Assembly: GCA_036703315.1 (NCBI GenBank)
Contig: DATNPH010000191.1
Span: forward strand, 16,553-80,552
Direction: 5' to 3'
Length of the DNA stretch: 64,000 nucleotides
From: DATNPH01 sp036703315
GTDB lineage: Bacteria > Cyanobacteriota > Cyanobacteriia > Cyanobacteriales > Coleofasciculaceae
In this document: piece by piece, positions 59,680 through 64,000 of the stretch
How positions within the stretch are numbered: the stretch's first letter is position 1
Layout of the letters: every line of letters begins with the position of its first letter
The notes under the pieces: generated by a model
What the model was told of the DNA's origin: nothing
Database searches by the model: none
The model's input: only the letters and a program-made list of their open reading frames with translations
Program-made: the position numbers and the translations under genes

Positions 59680-60360
59680 TTACAAGCCTTCAATCCGTCC
59701 GACCAACTCTACCTGGTTTTGTTGATTAGCCCGTAGCACAACTGATTCACCTGATTGGGGTACCAAGTCTGTCAGTGCCGTAATGTTGACTTGATGAGTG
59801 ACCATAATAATTACCCCGTGATTGTCACGGTTATCGACAATAAACCTGCGTACTTGTGCGGTTTGTTTGGATTGAGTACCGGGTTGACGAAAAAATGAGT
59901 TAAGAGCTTCAAGAGGTTCGACCGAACCTAAATTCATCAGCTTCGCTGTTTCCAGGCATCGACACCATTGACTTGACAAAATTTTTGTGACTCGGATATT
60001 ACGACGGCGAAAAGCCTCTCCCATACGCACTGCCTGTGCCCTGCCTTCAGCCGATAAATTTCGTTGCGTAGAGCAATCATCTAACTCAAAGTTAGGCGGA
60101 TCACCGATTCCAGGCGCGAGGGCATGACGCATCATGACTACATAACCAGTCTCTTTTCCCTGAAGCTTTGACCAGATGCCTTCCGTCGGTGTTGAAGCAA
60201 TTGTGTTGGATTTAGTTGTAGTGGCTGTTGGAGTGGGGGGCTTTGGGGTTTCTCTTGTAGTTGAAAGTGGCACAACGGAGGAACAGCCCGTAACAAGTGT
60301 TAGCAGGACAACTGTAAGCGCCCAGTGACGAACGTGACAACCTTGACCAAATGAACTCAT
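59680..60360 (-). CDS. Histidine phosphatase family lipoprotein
   Basis: A 226-residue protein with a signal peptide and lipobox (LVTGCSS), a Pro/Thr-rich linker, then a histidine phosphatase domain. MMRHALAPG holds the RH(A/G) catalytic motif with the phosphoacceptor His, SSQWCRCLETA fits the second conserved block, and VTHQVNITAL the second catalytic His. It should act outside the cytoplasmic membrane; substrate unknown. It follows the small 60364-60600 gene by three bases, suggesting cotranscription. Confidence 0.85.
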   Translation of the reverse strand: MSSFGQGCHVRHWALTVVLLTLVTGCSSVVPLSTTRETPKPPTPTATTTKSNTIASTPTEGIWSKLQGKETGYVVMMRHALAPGIGDPPNFELDDCSTQRNLSAEGRAQAVRMGEAFRRRNIRVTKILSSQWCRCLETAKLMNLGSVEPLEALNSFFRQPGTQSKQTAQVRRFIVDNRDNHGVIIMVTHQVNITALTDLVPQSGESVVLRANQQNQVELVGRIEGL

Positions 60361-60363
60361 TTT

Positions 60364-60600
60364 TCAGTTACGCTCACGCGCTTGTTGCTGTTGCCGAATT
60401 GAGCGGAAGACTTCGCGGTGGATGGGTACGGAGCGCTGACAACTCAATCGTACTGCCACCCATTCTCCATTAACCTGAATGGCTTCAACTTCTTCAGGAT
60501 CAACTCGCTTACACAAGTCCCACGTCAACACAGCGGCAATTGTCCCTCTATCTTTGGGGCTTAAGGGTGCAGTTGTTCTCGCTAAGGTTGCTCTTAACAT
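60364..60600 (-). CDS. Small unknown protein (78 aa)
   Basis: A 78-residue charged protein (TIAAVLTWDLCKRVDPEEVEA, then SVPIHREVFRSIRQQQQ). No family recognised. It has no signal peptide and lies directly upstream of the histidine phosphatase gene on the same strand, three bases apart, so the two are probably cotranscribed. Confidence 0.55.
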   Translation of the reverse strand: MLRATLARTTAPLSPKDRGTIAAVLTWDLCKRVDPEEVEAIQVNGEWVAVRLSCQRSVPIHREVFRSIRQQQQARERN

Positions 60601-60993
60601 GTGGTCTAATGTCTTGATTAAAATGATTGAGGAGTGAGCACTCTAGGCGCAGGCTCCTAAGTGCTCAAGCTTTTGGGATTGTTGATGTAACTCAGTAGGT
60701 AAGACCGAACCGAGATAACGTTATTAGTACTCATGTACTATTATAAGGGCTTTAGAAATTTCTGAGTCTCTCACTTGGAGTACTCATTAACCTGTGAGTA
60801 TTTAGTCAAGATGGGTCACCCCACTTTGCAAGTGCTTAGTTAGTGGGTTAAAAACAAGTCACATAGGCTTGGCTGCTGACGCTCTACACGCGATTGTTTA
60901 CAGCAGCACAAACTACGATCGCGATTGCATAAGAGCACCAGCAAAGCTGATCGCACAAATCAAGCCATACACAACTTGAGAGAACAGACTAAA
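60601..60993. other. Spacer upstream of the amidase gene
   Basis: No gene is supported in these 393 bases, apart from a TTG-initiated extension of the amidase frame from 60925. TACTCATGTACTATTATAAGG at about 60727 contains an AT-rich hairpin-like word, and HIP1-like ACGATCGCGATTG lies at 60914-60926. Divergent promoters are expected here. Confidence 0.45.
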
Positions 60994-62148
60994 ATGCCTT
61001 TTACTGCCAGTGTTATTTCTGCAAAAGAATGGGGTGCTAGACCCCCAAAAGAGTGGCCAGAGCAAACTAGACCGCAGTATATCGTTGTACACCATACCGC
61101 GACGCCCAATCCCCCCAATGACTTGTCGCAAGGAACGCTACCGGGAGCCAAAAATTTGGCTAAGAGTATTCAAACAGCCCATATGAATGGTTTTGGCTGG
61201 AACGATTCTGGTCACAACTTTTTGAACACTACTGGTGGGTTTTTGCTTGAGGGCAGACAAGGTTCTTTAGATGCAATTAAACAAGGACGTTGTGTCCGCT
61301 CAGCTCACGCGGGCACGACTACAGGCAATGAGTCACCAGGAATTGAAAATGAAGGTACATTCAACACCTACCAGATGAACGCCAATCAGTGGAACAGCCT
61401 GGTTGATTTGTGCGTTTCTATTTGCTCTTCTTGCAAGATTGATCCAGACAATATTAAAGGGCATCGAGATTTTATAGAGACTCAATGTCCTGGTGACTGG
61501 TTATACAGTCAATTGCCTCGGTTACGCAGCGATGTGCGTAACCGACTTGACCCCGCACCCCCAACCAACGATCCCAATCTGAGGGAAGGTGCTACAGGGG
61601 CAAAAGTTAAAGAATTACAGCAACTCCTCAAAGCCAAAGGCTTTAACCCTGGTCCTTTTGATGGCATTTTTGGTCCTAGCACCCTCAAAGCCGTGATTTC
61701 CTTTCAGAGGTTTAACGGGCTAGATCCAGATGGTGTGGTTGGACCATTAACTTGGAAACTACTGAGGAGTACTCCTACAGCCAAAGCCACCTCTACTGTT
61801 GCTGTGAATGTGGTTGAGACCTACAAATATTATCGGGGCTTACCCCATCAAGATGAGGCTATAGCGTGGCTGCAAGAACAAGTTTCAAAACAAGTCCTAG
61901 AAGAGTTTTCACAAAAGTGGCGCAATATGCCCTCACAACCCTTTCTACCTTTACAGGAAGGAGCAGTTGGTCCAGAAGTGAAACAAATACAGGAGCGTCT
62001 ACAACAGCTAGGATTTAATCCGGGACCAATTGACGGTGTCTTTGGTGCTGGGACGAAAGCAGCTGTGATTGCCTTTCAGAAGTCTAAAGGTTTATATGCC
62101 GATGGGATTGTGGGTGATAAGACTTGGATGACTATCAATCTTAGCTAG
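60994..62148 (+). CDS. N-acetylmuramoyl-L-alanine amidase with two peptidoglycan-binding domains
   Basis: A protein of about 384 residues from ATG 60994; a TTG 23 codons upstream is possible but adds a charged, unconserved stretch. The amidase_2 domain has zinc ligands in YIVVHHTATP, SGHNFLN and KGHRDFIETQCPGD. Two PG_binding_1 domains follow (KVKELQQLLKAKGFNPGPFDG and VKQIQERLQQLGFNPGPIDG), separated by the KYYRGLPHQDEAIAWLQ module that also occurs in the 36239-37825 protein. It cleaves the sugar-peptide bond of peptidoglycan. No signal peptide is visible, so export is unclear. Confidence 0.9.
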   Translation: MPFTASVISAKEWGARPPKEWPEQTRPQYIVVHHTATPNPPNDLSQGTLPGAKNLAKSIQTAHMNGFGWNDSGHNFLNTTGGFLLEGRQGSLDAIKQGRCVRSAHAGTTTGNESPGIENEGTFNTYQMNANQWNSLVDLCVSICSSCKIDPDNIKGHRDFIETQCPGDWLYSQLPRLRSDVRNRLDPAPPTNDPNLREGATGAKVKELQQLLKAKGFNPGPFDGIFGPSTLKAVISFQRFNGLDPDGVVGPLTWKLLRSTPTAKATSTVAVNVVETYKYYRGLPHQDEAIAWLQEQVSKQVLEEFSQKWRNMPSQPFLPLQEGAVGPEVKQIQERLQQLGFNPGPIDGVFGAGTKAAVIAFQKSKGLYADGIVGDKTWMTINLS

Positions 62149-62186
62149 ACTGGCTTTTCTTTAAACTCGGAGCAATTTGACAAGTG

Positions 62187-62236
62187 GGAAGTATGAAGTG
62201 TGCATTTCATTCTTCATCCTTTACACTTCAGCCTTT
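62187..62236. repeat. Short inverted purine/pyrimidine repeat
   Basis: GGAAGTATGAAGTGT is followed by TTCATTCTTCATCC and TTACACTTCAGCC, which can pair with it. Related to the repeat at 38511-38578 (TTCATCCTTTA words). Confidence 0.5.
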
Positions 62237-62341
62237 AAAGAATTGCCTTCCCAAGGACAGGTGTTGTTTAGAGTGTTGATGCATCATCTTTAGAGAATAG
62301 GATATATAGCCCTTTTTTTTACACAATAGATTGTGTTTAAG

Positions 62342-62758
62342 ATGAAATACCACGTTATTTATGATGGCAACTGTAATCTTTGTGTCACCCTGGTACAGGT
62401 CTTGGAAAACCTGGATCAGGGACGACTCTTTGATTACACCCCGATGCAGGATGAAAAAGCTTTGAAGAATTTTGGGGTAACGTCTCAAGACTGCGAGATG
62501 GGAATGATTTTAATTGATAGCAAGTCCCCAGAACGTCGCTGGCAAGGTAGTGATGCAGCCGAGGAGATTGGGCGTCTGTTGCCAGTGAGTGATGTCTTCG
62601 TCTCAGCTTATCGAGCAATGCCTGGGATGAAATGGATGGGCGATCGCATCTATGAGCAAGTTCGTGATAATCGTTACACTTTGTTTGGCAAGCGGTCTAG
62701 TATCTACAAATCTGCTTACCCAGTCGGTTGTGCGGCTACCCAGGATTGCCAGAGTTGA
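62342..62758 (+). CDS. DCC family thiol-disulfide oxidoreductase (DUF393)
   Basis: A protein of about 138 residues with the DCC signature YDGNCNLC, the first-strand CxxC redox motif, followed by LFDYTPMQDEKAL and a WQGSDAAEEIGRLLP segment typical of DUF393. I start it at ATG 62342; a GTG three codons upstream is possible. The family is linked to membrane-bound or thioredoxin-like redox tasks. It stands alone before tRNA-Ser. Confidence 0.88.
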   Translation: MKYHVIYDGNCNLCVTLVQVLENLDQGRLFDYTPMQDEKALKNFGVTSQDCEMGMILIDSKSPERRWQGSDAAEEIGRLLPVSDVFVSAYRAMPGMKWMGDRIYEQVRDNRYTLFGKRSSIYKSAYPVGCAATQDCQS

Positions 62759-62798
62759 TCAGGTGCCACTCCTGCTACTTGAGTTAGCTAAGTTTTGA

Positions 62799-62885
62799 CG
62801 GAGAGGGGGGGATTCGAACCCCCGATGGCTGTTACCCCATAACAGATTTCGAGTCTGCCGCATTCAACCGCTCTGCCACCTCTCC
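62799..62885 (-). tRNA. tRNA-Ser (CGA anticodon)
   Basis: The minus strand folds as a class II tRNA: acceptor GGAGAGG/CCTCTCC, D arm, anticodon arm CAGACTCGAAATCTG with CGA, a long variable arm (TTATGGGGTAACAGCC) and T arm GGGGGTTCGAATCCCCC. The long variable arm and CGA identify serine. The 3' CCA is not encoded. Confidence 0.95.
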
Positions 62886-63119
62886 AGAGATTTGACTCTT
62901 ATTTTAGTCTTTGTGTGACTTTCTAGCGTTACTAAACTGATAGTCACCTTGCCTAGTATATCAGTTCCCAGGTAGAGCTACGTTAGCTAAATGCCTGAAC
63001 AAAAGCTGCTCATGATTCACAGCTGTCGTCTGATGCTGACTATACTTTAGTCGTCCCTGAAAAAGTCATGGTCTAACAAGGAGATAAAACTTCAGAGCGC
63101 GTCGTTTCATGAGAAAACG
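62886..63119. other. Spacer between tRNA-Ser and transposase remnant
   Basis: Nothing supported. The sequence leads into the decayed transposase region; CTGTCGTCTGATGCTG near 63023 is unexplained. Confidence 0.4.
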
Positions 63120-63587
63120 TCACAGTTTTCTGAGATTAAATCCACACCCTGCTAACAGCGCATTGATTTGGTCTCCTTGTTGACCTTTGAGATAATTGCG
63201 TGCCATGCCGTGATCAGACTTACTGTGTCCAATCACGGGTTTGATCGCATTGCGGCGTTTCAAAATACGTTTGAGATGACCCGTCCGTTTACGCCGAGTG
63301 CAGACTAAAACTTCCACATCTTCTGGATGGTACTGAGTTCCTCGAAACCCTTGGTCTACAATTACTTGTTTCGGTCTGATGCCTGTCAACTGCTCAACTT
63401 GAGCTAAGGCAGGTGCCAGCGTCGCTCCATCGTAGGGATTGCCATGATGAGCAGCAATTCCCACAATCGGGTTACTCATACTGGTTGTTACGACAGCAAC
63501 TTTGCAGCCAAATTCATACTTTTTGTTGGCTTTGCCTTTGGCAATACATTCGGCTATCGTGAGACTGCCTGCAAAAATGTCCTTTGC
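63120..63587 (-). pseudogene. IS5-family transposase fragment (C-terminal part)
   Basis: The frame is open on the minus strand from 63587 to the stop at 63120, about 155 residues, where the full protein has over 300. It reads ECIAKGKANKKYEFGCKV, then HHGNPYDGATLAPALAQVEQL, then VDQGFRGTQYHPEDVEVLV with the catalytic-core aspartate, and IKPVIGHSKSDHGMARNYLKG with the final glutamate region replaced by SKS. These are IS5-type DDE signatures. The N-terminal part is lost (TGA at 63588-63590), so it is inactive. Confidence 0.75.
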
Positions 63588-63594
63588 TCAGAAT

Positions 63595-63870
63595 TCAGGT
63601 GTGGTAGGCATTTCAGTCTCTAGACGACAGCGATCACGAGATCGGCGTCAATTAGCGAGAGACGCGACACCAGCCGATACAAAGTTGCAGAGGCTGATGC
63701 AGGTAGCGGGCATTCACACGTGCACAGGCGGTCGGCAGCGACGGTCAAAAAGGGGGCGGCTGAAGCTGGAGTTGCTGCCACTGACAGTGCCGGAGGTGCG
63801 GAGGCTGCTGGTGGCGTTGGTCTGGACAATGCCGCCACCCGTGGAGCAGACTCTCCACTGGCATTGGTGA
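63595..63870 (+). pseudogene. Possible transposase C-terminal fragment
   Basis: A plus-strand frame from about 63595 reads SRRQRSRDRRQLARDATPAD, then LPLTVPEVRRLLVALVW and ends at 63868-63870. The last segment resembles the C-terminal region of some cyanobacterial transposases (LTVPExRRLL), from memory. The length is far below a full protein and no start is present. It lies back to back with the IS5 remnant, so the right edge is probably nested insertion debris. Confidence 0.35.
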
Positions 63871-64000
63871 CAAGTTAAGCCTTTAAGGCAGTTGTCAAGG
63901 GGATTGGAGAAGAGGCTTGAAGAAAAATTGGTCAGAGCCGCGCTGTTTTTCAGGGAAGGGTGAGACAATTAACTTAACGTTGGGTTTTCGTTGCTGTTTA

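Overview
The window reads as chromosomal DNA of a filamentous cyanobacterium. The octamer GCGATCGC (HIP1) recurs throughout, the proteome is typical of the phylum (DUF928, DUF1822, DUF2854, CRR7-like and DUF4359 proteins, CHAT/CHASE2, pentapeptide and TPR proteins, many orphan GAF/PAS sensors), and short spacer repeats are abundant. A large, repeat-rich, non-heterocystous lineage such as Coleofasciculus or Microcoleus is my inference; no rRNA or species marker is present.

Layout. (1) 1-11.2 kb: a cell-surface or exopolysaccharide cluster with seven glycosyltransferases (three GT2, three complete GT4, one GT4 tail), a Wzy/O-antigen-ligase-like membrane protein and a membrane-anchored NHL-type propeller protein. 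(2) 11.3-26 kb: mixed housekeeping and signalling: a GspE/PilB-type ATPase, a tnpB remnant with the 3' hairpin typical of these elements, two GAF proteins, a quinone oxidoreductase, a pentapeptide-repeat membrane protein, an orphan hybrid-sensor histidine kinase, IlvH, a BON protein and an alpha/beta hydrolase. (3) 26-30.6 kb: infC, a transporter-like/HEAT fusion and a cyclic-nucleotide-binding protein. (4) 30.8-36.1 kb: a four-gene co-directional cluster: sigma-like protein, DUF1822, CHAT-CHASE2, DUF928. (5) 36.2-50 kb: a wall-hydrolase-like protein, tRNA-His, manganese catalase, a siroheme pair (CbiX-type chelatase and CobA), a pseudokinase-TPR protein, an LprI-like protein, SelO, small conserved cyanobacterial proteins and an orphan receiver. 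(6) 50.5-58.9 kb: a protease-rich accessory island. (7) 59.2-64 kb: an EVE protein, a histidine phosphatase lipoprotein, an amidase, a DCC protein, tRNA-Ser and transposase debris.

The most interesting region is 50.5-58.9 kb. It packs a papain-like (C1A) protease with an internal LamG domain, a caspase-STAND ATPase-WD40 protein, a divergent Trypco1-type (trypsin-co-occurring) protein, a subtilase, and a 90-residue protein that looks like a free-standing copy of that subtilase's own N-terminal propeptide. Three unrelated protease folds next to a STAND sensor suggest a conflict or cell-death type proteolytic system. The parts are recognisable families; the combination as one system, and the free propeptide, are inference.

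Mobile traces are small: two 102-104 bp MITE copies with 10-bp terminal inverted repeats and 5-bp target duplications, one tnpB remnant, two transposase remnants at the right edge, several short repeat families and two 43-bp-period tandem duplications. I saw no CRISPR array, rRNA or prophage.
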